Origin: Mycobacterium asiaticum
GTDB taxonomy: Bacteria > Actinomycetota > Actinomycetes > Mycobacteriales > Mycobacteriaceae
DNA: 64,000 bases
Assembly: GCF_001673635.1 (NCBI RefSeq)
Contig: NZ_LZMH01000055.1
Location: 1 to 64,000, forward strand
Direction: 5' to 3'
The position numbers and the translations under genes were made by a program. Under the pieces are notes generated by a model. That model had not been told where the DNA came from. It saw only the letters and a list, made by a program, of their open reading frames with translations, and made no database searches. Below are positions 17,176 to 25,311 of this stretch, one piece after another. Position 1 is the first letter of the stretch. Every line of letters begins with the position of its first letter.

Positions 17176-17747
17176 CGGCGGCGCTCCCGGTAGGCGAGGA
17201 ATACGGTCTCGTTCGGGCCCTGCAGGTAAATGTCGAACCGGTATCCCGTTCGGGGAGAATTGTTTTCGGCGATACACAGCAGCGTCTCGCGCCGGCCGCG
17301 GTCGAGCGTCGACAGCAGCGGATCCGCAGCAATGTCACCGCCCGGCAGGTAGGCGCGAGTGAACAGGCCCTGCAGCAGCCCGCGCGCGAAAACGCTCACC
17401 GCGAAATACGGTGGCCGTCCGGGGTTCACCGGCCCCGGAGGCACCGTGATGAAGCGGTAGTGCCCGTCGGTGTCCGTCGCGGCCCTTCCCCAACCGGTGA
17501 AGGAACGGCCGTCGCGGCGCAGCGATCCCGGCGCACGCGAGAGTCGGCCCGCGGTGTCGGGTTGCCAGATCTCCACCAGCGCGTCCGGGACCGTAACGCC
17601 GGCGCCGTCATAGACGGCTCCGTGCAATTCGACCGCGCCAGGGACATCTGCGCCGACCAGTGCGCTGTCACCCGGAAACGGCAGACCCAAACCGAAGAAT
17701 GGCCCCACCGTTTGCGCTGGCGTGCAAATCAATTCAGAACTAGGCAT
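17172..17747 (-). CDS. pcaG: protocatechuate 3,4-dioxygenase alpha subunit
   Basis: A 191-residue subunit of the non-haem Fe(III) intradiol dioxygenase that opens protocatechuate between the hydroxyls. The N-terminus TPAQTVGPFFGLGLPF and the core VPDALVEIWQPDTAGR, TDTDGHYRFITVPPG and AVSVFARGLLQGLFTRAYLP are typical of the alpha chain, which lacks iron ligands and completes the active site of the beta chain. ATG 17747 overlaps the pcaH stop by eight bases. The complex is expected in the cytoplasm as an alpha-beta oligomer. Confidence 0.95.
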   Translation of the reverse strand: MPSSELICTPAQTVGPFFGLGLPFPGDSALVGADVPGAVELHGAVYDGAGVTVPDALVEIWQPDTAGRLSRAPGSLRRDGRSFTGWGRAATDTDGHYRFITVPPGPVNPGRPPYFAVSVFARGLLQGLFTRAYLPGGDIAADPLLSTLDRGRRETLLCIAENNSPRTGYRFDIYLQGPNETVFLAYRERRR

Positions 17748-18531
17748 CGCCGTTTTCCGTCCAGGTCCGTGCCGGGCCCGACAGCACGATGTCCCACCGG
17801 TAACCCGTGGCAAACTCCGGTTCGGTGACCTCGTGGTCATAATTGGCAATAAGTTGTTGGCGCGCAACGGGATCGACGATCGAGTTGAAGATCGGGTCCA
17901 AGCCGAACAGCGGGTCGCCGGGAAAGTACATCTGGGTCACCAGCCGTTGGGTGAACGCGGTGCCGAACAACGAGAAGTGAATGTGGGCGGGGCGCCAGGC
18001 GTTGCGATGATTGCGCCATGGGTAGGGGCCCGGCTTGATGGTGGTGAATCGGTAGCACCCGTCGGGCGCGGTCAGGCACCTGCCCGCGCCGACGAAGTTC
18101 GGATCGAGCGGGGCCGGATGCTGATCGCCGTGGTGGTGATAGCGGCCGCTGCCGTTGGCCTGCCAGATCTCGACCAATTGACCGGCCATCGGCCGGCCCG
18201 ATCCGTCGACGACCCGGCCGGTCACGATGATCCGCTCGCCGATCGGCTCGCCCGGGTGTCCGGCGGTCAGATCGGCGTCCAGCGGGTCGACGTCCTGCTC
18301 GCCGAAACAGGGTGCCGATAGTTCGAGCTCGTCCGGGTCGACGATGATCCGCGGGTTCTTCGGGTGGCGTAACGCGCTGCTGCGGTAGGGCGGGTAATCC
18401 AGCAGCGGTTGGGTCGGTGCCCCCTGGCCGAAATAGTCCGCGGCAATCGCGTCGATCTCGGCCGTGATCTCGCCTTGCGACGCGATGCGCTGCGGTGCGA
18501 ACTCCACGAACCGTGAGGCTACTCGTGCCAT
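17740..18531 (-). CDS. pcaH: protocatechuate 3,4-dioxygenase beta subunit
   Basis: The 263-residue catalytic subunit. The four Fe(III) ligands are all visible: Tyr131 (SGRYHHH), Tyr170 (KPGPYPWRNH), and His183 and His185 (RPAHIHFSLFG). The N-terminal beta-specific block DYPPYRSSALRHPKNPRI is present. ATG 18531 is chosen because the region upstream is the divergent methyltransferase promoter, only 27 bases long. It is the first gene of pcaHGB. No dedicated pca regulator is adjacent; a shared divergent promoter with the methyltransferase is the only visible control. Confidence 0.95.
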   Translation of the reverse strand: MARVASRFVEFAPQRIASQGEITAEIDAIAADYFGQGAPTQPLLDYPPYRSSALRHPKNPRIIVDPDELELSAPCFGEQDVDPLDADLTAGHPGEPIGERIIVTGRVVDGSGRPMAGQLVEIWQANGSGRYHHHGDQHPAPLDPNFVGAGRCLTAPDGCYRFTTIKPGPYPWRNHRNAWRPAHIHFSLFGTAFTQRLVTQMYFPGDPLFGLDPIFNSIVDPVARQQLIANYDHEVTEPEFATGYRWDIVLSGPARTWTENGDA

Positions 18532-18558
18532 CGCGAACCCGCGCCTAACCTGGACGGC

Positions 18559-19338
18559 ATGCCCAGCGACTACGTGTACGACCAGGGCTTCGCCGAGGAA
18601 CGCAGCCGGTTGAGCGCCATGGAGAGCCTGTGGGATCCGGGCACTCAAGCGCTGCTCACCGAACTCGGCATCGGACATCCCGCTGACCCGCAAAACGCTT
18701 GGCACTGCATGGAAGTGGGCGCCGGCGGCGGCTCATTGGTGGAATGGATGGCGGCAAGCGGCGCCACAGTGGTCGCGGTGGACATCGACACCCGTTTCAT
18801 CGATTCGCTGGGGAGCGACTCCATCGAGGTCCGCCAGATGGACATTCGGACCGACGAGCTCGGTCAGGGTGAGTTCGACCTGATCCACGCCCGCCTGGTC
18901 CTCGAGCACCTACCCGATCGCCGCGAGATCCTGCAAAGACTGGCGGCGGCCCTGCGTCCTGGCGGCTGGATGGTCATCGAGGACTTCGACTGGACGGCGT
19001 TCGGCTTCGAGGGTCTCGACCCGGAGCTGGACCGGGTGACCGGGGCGGTGCTGTCGTTCATGCAGCAGGCGGGTTTCGAACCGCACTATGGCCGCCGGGT
19101 AGTCGCCGACATGGCCGCCGCCGGGTTGCGCGACGTGCGCGGTGAGGGCCGCGCTCGCGTGATCGACTCGCACGAGAAGGGATTCGACTTTTTCCGGCTC
19201 TCGTTCGAAAGCCTGCGCGGCGCCGTCGTGGACGCCGGACTGATCTCACGTGCGGAAGCCGACGCGACAGCCGCACGCTTCGGCGAGGACATCCGCGTCT
19301 ACACGCCGGTCATGATGGCCGGACTCGGCCGCCGCTGA
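18559..19338 (+). CDS. class I SAM-dependent methyltransferase
   Basis: A 259-residue methyltransferase with motif I CMEVGAGGGSLVEWMAA (~50-66), acidic beta 2 end VVAVDIDTRFIDSL, post-I VRQMDIRTDEL, and EFDLIHARLVLEHLPDRREI leading to LRPGGWMVIEDFDW. The substrate is unknown; the ubiquinone/menaquinone methyltransferase-like core suggests a small molecule. TAACCT at 18546-18551 ends seven bases before ATG 18559, which fits a leaderless mRNA. It is divergent from pcaH and so might be co-expressed with protocatechuate use, but this is only positional inference. Confidence 0.88.
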   Translation: MPSDYVYDQGFAEERSRLSAMESLWDPGTQALLTELGIGHPADPQNAWHCMEVGAGGGSLVEWMAASGATVVAVDIDTRFIDSLGSDSIEVRQMDIRTDELGQGEFDLIHARLVLEHLPDRREILQRLAAALRPGGWMVIEDFDWTAFGFEGLDPELDRVTGAVLSFMQQAGFEPHYGRRVVADMAAAGLRDVRGEGRARVIDSHEKGFDFFRLSFESLRGAVVDAGLISRAEADATAARFGEDIRVYTPVMMAGLGRR

Positions 19339-19343
19339 CTCGG

Positions 19344-19829
19344 CTAAATCGCCTTCAGCAGCGACGTCTTGCCTCGGGTGCGCAGCCGGTGCAGGCTCGA
19401 AGCCCGCAGCTGCTCGATCCGGGCTGCCATCTTTTCGCCGAGCTCCTCCAGTTCGGCGTCGGACAGCTGGACCGGCGGCGGAGCGGGAATCATGTCTCGC
19501 TCTTCTTCGTCGGCGTGGGCCTCGAGCACCGTCTTGAAGGTATTCCACTCGTCCTCATAGCCGGGCGCGCTTTGCGGCGTGCGCAGCAGCACGCCGAGCT
19601 GGTCGACCACCTGGCGATGCTCGGCATGCGCGATCGCGATCAGTTCGCTTGCGGCCGCGAGCGCCGGGTAGTACAGGTCGTCCTCGATGCGGAAGTGGAT
19701 GTCGAGCTCCAGCAGCATCTCGTCGAAGAGCTCATGCCGCTCCTGGCTGTTCACCGGTGCCTCGCTGACCTTGCGGCCGAGTCCCTTGAGTACCACGTGA
19801 TGCTCTTTGAGCACGTCGTAGGCGTTCAT
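19344..19829 (-). CDS. hemerythrin HHE-domain protein (Rv2633c-like)
   Basis: A 161-residue four-helix protein with the hemerythrin-like ligand set: His in DVLKEHHVVLKGL, HFRIEDDLYYPAL (H-x3-E), AIAHAEHRQVVDQL and VLEAHADEEERDMI (H-x4-E). A di-iron centre is predicted. The M. tuberculosis protein of the same length, Rv2633c, has been reported to decompose hydrogen peroxide. The ATG overlaps the stop of the upstream DUF2231-Rieske gene by four bases, so the two are translationally coupled and likely share an oxygen/redox-related role. Confidence 0.9.
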   Translation of the reverse strand: MNAYDVLKEHHVVLKGLGRKVSEAPVNSQERHELFDEMLLELDIHFRIEDDLYYPALAAASELIAIAHAEHRQVVDQLGVLLRTPQSAPGYEDEWNTFKTVLEAHADEEERDMIPAPPPVQLSDAELEELGEKMAARIEQLRASSLHRLRTRGKTSLLKAI

Positions 19830-20728
19830 CTGGCTACTTCCTCTCCACGCACTTCGATCACTCCGTCGACCAACCGGGCCTCATAACGCGGCAGCGGGCT
19901 CGCCGAGGGACCGCGCAGCACCTCACCGTTCTCCAGCGCGAATCGTGAACCGTGCCAGGGACATACGATTCGGCCGCGATCCACCCAGCCGTCTGCCATC
20001 GGCGCCGCCAGGTGCGGACAGAATTCGCCGAACGCCGAAACCTCACCGGGACCGCTCTGGCAGACCACCAGTCCCACGCCGTCCACTTCCACCCGTACCG
20101 GCTTGCCGTTCAGTTCGCTGGCGGGCAGCACGGGCGTCCACCCATGGCTGGTTAACCGTTCGCCGGATCGGTCGACACCGACACCGGAGCCGAATACCAA
20201 GGCACCGCCCAGGTAGCTGCCTGCGGCGGTGATCGCATAGCCGATAGCGCTCAGCGCCACTCCCCGACCCCGGCGCCCGCGGCGGCGGTCGCGCCAGGAC
20301 TGCACATAGAGCAGCGTGGCGGCGGAATTGACCGCACCATGCACCATGCCGACCCGGCGGTCCTGCCGGTGGGTGTGCTGCCAGTCGGACACTCCGGTGA
20401 CGGCCGAGCCGAGGCTGGCCGCGATTCCCACGCCCAGGGCGTAGGTGGCGAGCCGAGCGGTGTCCCGGGTGCCAGGTGGCCGCGCCGGCAGCGCGCTCAG
20501 CGCATCAAGGGCCACCGTCGTGCCAAGCGCTCCGCTGGCCAGCGACGCCAGCGGCGGATGCACGGGGTGTCCCAGCCAGACGCCGTTGAGCGCATTCATC
20601 ACGCGGTCACGTGCCCCGCCCAGCCCGTTGAGCAGCAGTGTGAGGACATGTTCGAGCCGATAGCTGGGCCGATCCAGCCACTCTTGACGTCCGATGGCGG
20701 CCACCAATCGCGGCCCTAACTTCTGCAT
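19826..20728 (-). CDS. DUF2231 membrane domain fused to a Rieske [2Fe-2S] domain
   Basis: A 300-residue two-domain protein. Residues ~30-195 form a DUF2231 membrane unit (GHPVHPPLASLASGALGTTV, LATYALGVGIAASLGSAVTG, then a further helical pair). The C-terminal ~105 residues are a Rieske domain with CPHLAAPMADGW and VCPWHGSRF, which supply Cys-x-His and Cys-x2-His ligands for a [2Fe-2S] cluster. GGAAGG lies six bases before ATG 20728; a longer frame upstream has no coding character. It is coupled to the hemerythrin gene and is divergent from the Rieske dioxygenase operon, so an electron-transfer role for either is possible but unproven. Confidence 0.87.
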   Translation of the reverse strand: MQKLGPRLVAAIGRQEWLDRPSYRLEHVLTLLLNGLGGARDRVMNALNGVWLGHPVHPPLASLASGALGTTVALDALSALPARPPGTRDTARLATYALGVGIAASLGSAVTGVSDWQHTHRQDRRVGMVHGAVNSAATLLYVQSWRDRRRGRRGRGVALSAIGYAITAAGSYLGGALVFGSGVGVDRSGERLTSHGWTPVLPASELNGKPVRVEVDGVGLVVCQSGPGEVSAFGEFCPHLAAPMADGWVDRGRIVCPWHGSRFALENGEVLRGPSASPLPRYEARLVDGVIEVRGEEVAR

Positions 20729-20915
20729 CTCGACCTTCCGTGCGGCGTTATGCGTCTCCAAGACGATGCGTCCCCCTTCGGATCCACGCGGCGAACGGGC
20801 AGCCGGTTCACCACCGCAAGGCCAGAATTCCCGCTCCGTGCCCGGGTTTGAATGCGAGCCGCCTGTGAATTGGCTATCGGGCTGCTGTATGGCGCCATGC
20901 TGGCTTCTCTGCTGA

Positions 20916-20932
20916 ACAGAGATATCCTCTGT
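20916..20932. promoter_or_regulatory. inverted repeat ACAGAG-ATATC-CTCTGT, probable operator of the Rieske dioxygenase operon
   Basis: A perfect 6-base inverted repeat with a 5-base spacer lies 38 bases before the dioxygenase start and ~190 bases before the DUF2231-Rieske start. It is the only marked dyad in the 241-base divergent region 20729-20969. The IclR protein at 24547 is the natural candidate binder. Confidence 0.6.
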
Positions 20933-20969
20933 AAAGCAGACATGTCCGAGTTGATTGTGGGGTCGCCGC

Positions 20970-22289
20970 TTGACCAGCCGGATTTTCGATGACGTTCGCC
21001 GCGGCATGATCCCGGCGCACATCTACAACGACAGCGAATTGTTCGCCCTGGAAAAGGAACGCCTGTTCAGCCGAGCGTGGATGTTCGTGGCGCACGAGTC
21101 GGAGATCCCGGAGGAAGGCGACTACGTGGTGCGGCGGGTGCTCGACGACTCGTTCATCGTCACCCGCGGCTCGGATGGCGTGGTGCGCGCCCTATTCAAT
21201 ATGTGCCTGCACCGCGGGATGCAGGTGTGCCGCGCCGAGATGGGCAACGCCTCCAATTTCCGTTGCCCCTACCACGGCTGGACCTATCGCAACGACGGCA
21301 GGCTCACCGGCCTGCCGTTCCACCGCGAGGCGTACGGAGGCGACGAGGGCTTCGCAAAAGGCCAGAGCCTGTTGCCCGCGCCGAACCTGGCGACCTACAA
21401 CGGGTTGATCTTCATCAACCTGGACCCGCACGCACCACCGTTGCTGGACTTTCTCGGGGACTTCGCGTTCTATCTGGACTTCTACACCAAACAGAGCGCC
21501 GCCGGCGTCGAAGTGCGCGGACCCCAACGGTGGCGGATCAAAGCGAATTGGAAGATCGGCGCCGAGAACTTCGCCGGCGACATGTACCACACGCCGCACA
21601 CGCACGCGTCCATCGTCGAGATCGGCCTGTTCCGGGAACCCAAGGCGCAGAAGCGCAAAGACGGAGCCACCTACTGGGCCCAGCGGGGCGGCGGCACCAC
21701 CTACAAGCTGCCGCCCGGAGATTTCGACGAGCGCATGCGGTACGTGGGATACCCCGACGAGATGATCGGACGGATCAAAGACACGTGGTCGCCCCATCAG
21801 CAGCGGGTGGTCGCCGAGGACGGCTTCATGTTCTCCGCCGCCACCTGCTTTCCCAATCTCAGCTTCGTGCACAACTGGCCCAAACTGCCCGGCGGTGATC
21901 AGGTGCTGCCGTTCATCTCGATCCGGCAATGGCAGCCGATCAGCGAGAACGAAACCGAGGTCTGCTCCTGGTTCGCCGTCGACGCCGCGGCCCCCGAGCA
22001 GTTCAAGAAGGACTCCTACAAGGCGTATCTGATGTGCTTCGGATCCACCGGCATGTTCGAACAGGACGACGTGGAGAACTGGGTGTCGCTGACCACCACG
22101 GCAGGGGGTTCGATGGCCCGGCGTCTGCTGCTGAACAGCCGGATGGGGCTCCTCGCCGACGACCGCTCGGTGATCGAGTCACTACCGGCCGAGTCATTCC
22201 ACGGGCCCGGGCGCGCCCAGGTGGGCTACAACGAGTACAACCAGCGGGAACTACTCAAGCTGTGGGCCGACCAGCTGGAGTCCGTATGA
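20970..22289 (+). CDS. aromatic ring-hydroxylating dioxygenase large (alpha) subunit
   Basis: A 439-residue Rieske non-haem iron oxygenase. Rieske ligands: Cys79, His81 (MCLHRG), Cys99, His102 (FRCPYHGW). Mononuclear iron site: ENFAGDMYHTPHTH with Asn200, Asp204, His207 and His212, the naphthalene/biphenyl dioxygenase pattern. It inserts O2 into an aromatic ring to make a cis-dihydrodiol. TTG 20970 is chosen because GTGGGG lies seven bases upstream and the N-terminus TSRIFDDVRRGMIPAHIYND fits the family; TTG 20955 is an alternative. Its stop overlaps the beta-subunit ATG (ATGA). The ring substrate cannot be fixed from sequence alone. Confidence 0.93.
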   Translation: MTSRIFDDVRRGMIPAHIYNDSELFALEKERLFSRAWMFVAHESEIPEEGDYVVRRVLDDSFIVTRGSDGVVRALFNMCLHRGMQVCRAEMGNASNFRCPYHGWTYRNDGRLTGLPFHREAYGGDEGFAKGQSLLPAPNLATYNGLIFINLDPHAPPLLDFLGDFAFYLDFYTKQSAAGVEVRGPQRWRIKANWKIGAENFAGDMYHTPHTHASIVEIGLFREPKAQKRKDGATYWAQRGGGTTYKLPPGDFDERMRYVGYPDEMIGRIKDTWSPHQQRVVAEDGFMFSAATCFPNLSFVHNWPKLPGGDQVLPFISIRQWQPISENETEVCSWFAVDAAAPEQFKKDSYKAYLMCFGSTGMFEQDDVENWVSLTTTAGGSMARRLLLNSRMGLLADDRSVIESLPAESFHGPGRAQVGYNEYNQRELLKLWADQLESV

Positions 22290-22810
22290 GAAAGGCATTG
22301 CCGTTCAACGACACTCGCCATCTGCAGGCCCATCAGTTCCTGGTCGACGAGGCTTATCTGCTGGACGGGCAGCGGTATGAGGAGTGGCTGGAGACGATGA
22401 CCGAGGACATCCGGTACGTCATGCCGGTGCGGGTGACGACCGCCCGCGGCGCGGGCTTCACCGTGTCCCCCGGTATGGATCACTTCGACGAGGACAAGTA
22501 TTCGCTGACTCAGCGGGTGGCGCGGATGGGCACCGAGCACGTCTGGGCCGAGGATCCCCCGTCGCGGCTGCGGCACTTCATTACCAATGTGCGCACGTTC
22601 GAGGCCGACGACGCGGGGCACCTGGTTGTGGAGTCGGCCGAACTGCTGTTCCGCAGCCGCGGCGACGTCAACGAGAGCGCCTTGCTGTCGTGCGGGCGCG
22701 AGGACGTGCTGCGCTGGGACGAGCCCGGTCATGCATGGAAGCTGGCCCGGCGCAACATCTTTGCCGACGAGTCGGTGTTGCGGATGCAGAACTTGGCGGT
22801 GTTCCTGTGA
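22286..22810 (+). CDS. aromatic ring-hydroxylating dioxygenase small (beta) subunit
   Basis: A 174-residue cystatin/NTF2-fold beta subunit. Recognisable blocks are HQFLVDEAYLLDGQRYEEWL, DIRYVMPVRVTT, VWAEDPPSRLRHFITNVR and LARRNIFADESVL. It has a structural role in the alpha3-beta3 hexamer. The ATG overlaps the alpha-subunit stop by four bases and its own stop overlaps the next gene (GTGA), so stoichiometric expression is expected. Confidence 0.93.
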   Translation: MRKALPFNDTRHLQAHQFLVDEAYLLDGQRYEEWLETMTEDIRYVMPVRVTTARGAGFTVSPGMDHFDEDKYSLTQRVARMGTEHVWAEDPPSRLRHFITNVRTFEADDAGHLVVESAELLFRSRGDVNESALLSCGREDVLRWDEPGHAWKLARRNIFADESVLRMQNLAVFL

Positions 22811-23046
22811 ACCCGGTCGGTGAGCCGATCAATCTGGCGAACGAATTCACCGAAGTCGTGGTGCAGCGGGTGGACACCCGCAATGGGTCGCGGCTGCTGA
22901 TCAGCGCACCGAAGTCCGGCCAGTGGATAAGCCTGGACCCGCTGGAGGTCGAGGCGCTCACCTGGCAGAACGCCCGTACGCTGACGGCCATGGTGGGAAA
23001 CACCGGAGCTCCGCTGCTGCCCGATGAGGACCAACCGGCGCCATGA
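22807..23046 (+). CDS. small conserved protein of the dioxygenase operon
   Basis: A 79-residue protein lacking cysteine, so it is not a ferredoxin, although it occupies the place where one is often found. Visible blocks: EPINLANEFTEVVVQRVDTR and NGSRLLISAPKSGQWISLDP, then LEVEALTWQNARTLTAMVG. Both ends overlap its neighbours by four bases (GTGA, ATGA), so it is an integral part of the operon. I do not recognise the family beyond having seen similar short proteins beside actinobacterial dioxygenases. An assembly or regulatory subunit is possible. Confidence 0.8.
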   Translation: MNPVGEPINLANEFTEVVVQRVDTRNGSRLLISAPKSGQWISLDPLEVEALTWQNARTLTAMVGNTGAPLLPDEDQPAP

Positions 23047-23837
23047 CCGGTTGGCTGGACGGCAAGCGGGCGCTGGTGGTGGGCGGCGGATCTGGGATCG
23101 GCCGGGCGGTTGTGGACGCGTTCGGTGCCGAGGGCGCGAAAGTCGCTGTCTTGGAACGTGAACCGGCGAAATGCGAACGGCTGCGTGACGAGCTGCCCGC
23201 GGTTGCGGTGGTCGAAGGCGACGCCACCACCCGGGCCGCCAACGACCGTGCGGTTGCGGCGGCGGTGGAGTCCTTCGGCGGCCTGGACACCCTGGTGAAC
23301 TGCGTCGGCGTGTTCGATTTCTACAAGGGGATCGACGACATCGGCGCCGACGACCTTTCGGCGGCGTTCGAGGAGATGTTCCGCACCAACGTGCTCAGCC
23401 ACCTGCGGTCGGTGAAGGCTGCGCTAACGGCCCTGCGCGCCGCGGCGGTCTCCTCGATCGTGCTCACCGAGTCCACGTCGGCGTACTACCCCGGCCGGGG
23501 CGGTGTGCTATACGTGCCCTCGAAATTCGCGGTGCGCGGACTGGTGACGGCGCTGGCCCATGACCTGGCCCCGCACATCCGGGTCAACGGGGTGGCGCCG
23601 GGCGGGACGCTGCACACCGACCTGCGCGGGCTGGCAAGCCTCGGGCTGGACGGTGTCCGCCTTGATGACTCCCCCGACCGGGCAACCGATTTGGCCGCCC
23701 GCACCCCGTTGAACGTCGCGCTCTCCGGCGCCGACCACGCGTGGAGCTATGTGTTCCTTGCCTCCGACCGGTCGCGCGGAATCACCGGCGAGACCATCCA
23801 TCCCGACGGCGGATTCCGGCTGGGCGCACCGAAATGA
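23043..23837 (+). CDS. short-chain dehydrogenase, probable cis-dihydrodiol dehydrogenase
   Basis: A 264-residue classical SDR. The nucleotide-binding motif is VVGGGSGIGRAV (TGxxxGIG type), the structural motif NCVG replaces NNAG, and the catalytic residues are Ser in ESTSAYY and Tyr-x3-Lys in YVPSKFA. The end DGGFRLGAPK is typical. By position after the dioxygenase subunits it should oxidise the cis-dihydrodiol to a catechol with NAD+ (BphB/HcaB role). It overlaps genes on both sides by four bases. Confidence 0.88.
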   Translation: MTGWLDGKRALVVGGGSGIGRAVVDAFGAEGAKVAVLEREPAKCERLRDELPAVAVVEGDATTRAANDRAVAAAVESFGGLDTLVNCVGVFDFYKGIDDIGADDLSAAFEEMFRTNVLSHLRSVKAALTALRAAAVSSIVLTESTSAYYPGRGGVLYVPSKFAVRGLVTALAHDLAPHIRVNGVAPGGTLHTDLRGLASLGLDGVRLDDSPDRATDLAARTPLNVALSGADHAWSYVFLASDRSRGITGETIHPDGGFRLGAPK

Positions 23838-24559
23838 GCTTCGAGGCAGAGCGCACCCTGGTGGCGCAGGCCTGCCGCGTCGCCGCGGCCCGTGGCCTGG
23901 TTGACGGCATCCTCGGCCATCTGAGTTTGCGCGTCGGCGACGACCACCTGCTCATCCGCTGCCGCAGCGACACCGACACGGGTGTGGCATACACCCGACC
24001 CAGTGACATCCGGCTGATCGACTTCGACGGGAATGCCGGCGCCGCAGGCGAACTCGACGGTTACCGGGTGCCCAACGAGTTGCCCATCCACGCCGAGACC
24101 CTGCGCGCCCAACCGCGGCATCGCGCCGTCGCCCACCTGCATCCCCCGGACGTGGTCGCCGCCGACCTGGCCGGCATTGTGATCCGCCCTATCTACGGCG
24201 CCTACGACATACCCGGCGCGTGGCTGGCCCGCGCCGGTGTGCCGGTCTACCCACGCGCCGTGCTTATCCGGAACGCGCAGCTGGGCAGGGAGATGGTCGC
24301 GGCGATGGGTAACGCGCAGGTGATCATCTGTCGCGGGCACGGGATCACCAGCGCCGCCGCCACAGTCGAGCAGGCGGTGCTGCAGGCCATCAGCCTCAAC
24401 GAGTTGGCCCGGATGTCGTTGCGGGTACGCACGGCCGGCGGCACCTTGCACACCATCGACGACGATGACTGGGCCGAGCTGCCGGACTTGGGATCTGGGT
24501 TCAACGTGGACGCGGCGTGGCGGCATGAGATCGCCCGGTTGGCCGATCAGCCCAACTGA
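23834..24559 (+). CDS. class II aldolase/adducin family protein
   Basis: A 241-residue zinc-dependent class II aldolase-type protein. Metal-binding residues are seen in AVAHLHPPDVVAADL (His-x-His) and the later His pair of CRGHGITSAAATVEQAV. Family reactions are aldol cleavage or decarboxylation of hydroxy acids. In the operon it could remove a carboxyl or side-chain fragment from a carboxylated dihydrodiol or catechol, or cleave a downstream product; that is inference. Its 3' end overlaps the convergent IclR gene by 13 bases. A related enzyme is encoded at 43605. Confidence 0.86.
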   Translation: MSFEAERTLVAQACRVAAARGLVDGILGHLSLRVGDDHLLIRCRSDTDTGVAYTRPSDIRLIDFDGNAGAAGELDGYRVPNELPIHAETLRAQPRHRAVAHLHPPDVVAADLAGIVIRPIYGAYDIPGAWLARAGVPVYPRAVLIRNAQLGREMVAAMGNAQVIICRGHGITSAAATVEQAVLQAISLNELARMSLRVRTAGGTLHTIDDDDWAELPDLGSGFNVDAAWRHEIARLADQPN

Positions 24560-25311
24560 TCACCGATCTCCTTGGCCGCCTCGACGAGTGTGGCGGCCAC
24601 CGACGAATACTTTGAGGTCGTCAGTCGGTGCTGCGGCGCAGACGCGTTCAGCGCGAGGCGCAGCCCCGGAGCGCGAGTCGGTACGGCCACCGCGACCGAC
24701 GCGACGCCCTCTTCGCTCTCTTCGCGGTTGGTGGCGTACCCGCGCTCGCGGACCCGGATCAACTCCGAAAAAAGCCGGGCGCGGCTCACGATCGAGCGTG
24801 CCGTGATGGCTTCCAGCTGCTCGTCCGGAATCACTTGGCGCAGTTCGCTTTCCGATAACTGTGCGAGCAACGCCTTGCCCGTCGACGTGCAGTGCGCCGG
24901 CATCGTGCGACCCAACCGGGAAGCCACCCGAACGGCCTTCGGCCCTTCGATCGCCGCGACGAAGCGAACACTGGCTCCGTCCAGCATGCCAACATGGATT
25001 GTCTCACCAAGGGTTTCGGCGATCCCACGCATGACCGGCAGCGCCGCCCCCTGGATGTCCAGGCGCCCGAAGATCGCGAACGCCACACTGGTCAGGGCCG
25101 GGCCGGGCAGGTACGCCTTGGATTCCGGATCCTGGCGGACAAAGCCACGGTAGGCCAGCATGGCCAGCAGCCGGTGCGCGGTCGACGACGCCACACCGAG
25201 ATATCGCGTCGCCTCGCTCAACCGGATCTGCGGTTGCTCACCCAACAGCAGAAGCAGTTTCAACGCGTTGTCGACCGACTCGATCGGATACTGCGGCACC
25301 TGTTTCGGCAC
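24547..25311 (-). CDS. IclR-family transcriptional regulator
   Basis: A 254-residue regulator with an N-terminal winged HTH (PIESVDNALKLLLLLGEQPQ, RLSEATRYLGVASSTAHRLL, LAYRGFVRQD) and an IclR effector-binding domain (GETIHVGMLDGASVRFVAAI, RVASRLGRTMPAHCTSTGKA, GYATNREESEEGVASVAVAV). GTG 25311 is taken as start, with GTG 25299 possible. It lies tail-to-tail with the dioxygenase operon, a usual arrangement for local catabolic regulators, and probably responds to the aromatic substrate or a metabolite. The dyad at 20916 is its most likely target. Confidence 0.9.
   Translation of the reverse strand: MPKQVPQYPIESVDNALKLLLLLGEQPQIRLSEATRYLGVASSTAHRLLAMLAYRGFVRQDPESKAYLPGPALTSVAFAIFGRLDIQGAALPVMRGIAETLGETIHVGMLDGASVRFVAAIEGPKAVRVASRLGRTMPAHCTSTGKALLAQLSESELRQVIPDEQLEAITARSIVSRARLFSELIRVRERGYATNREESEEGVASVAVAVPTRAPGLRLALNASAPQHRLTTSKYSSVAATLVEAAKEIGDQLG

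Noticed and set aside
20942..20992. ATG start of a 16-codon frame (MSELIVGSPLDQPDFR) just before the dioxygenase alpha subunit
   Set aside because: It is out of frame with the alpha subunit and ends at TGA 20992, so it cannot be the alpha start; a regulatory leader peptide is possible but there is nothing else to support it.
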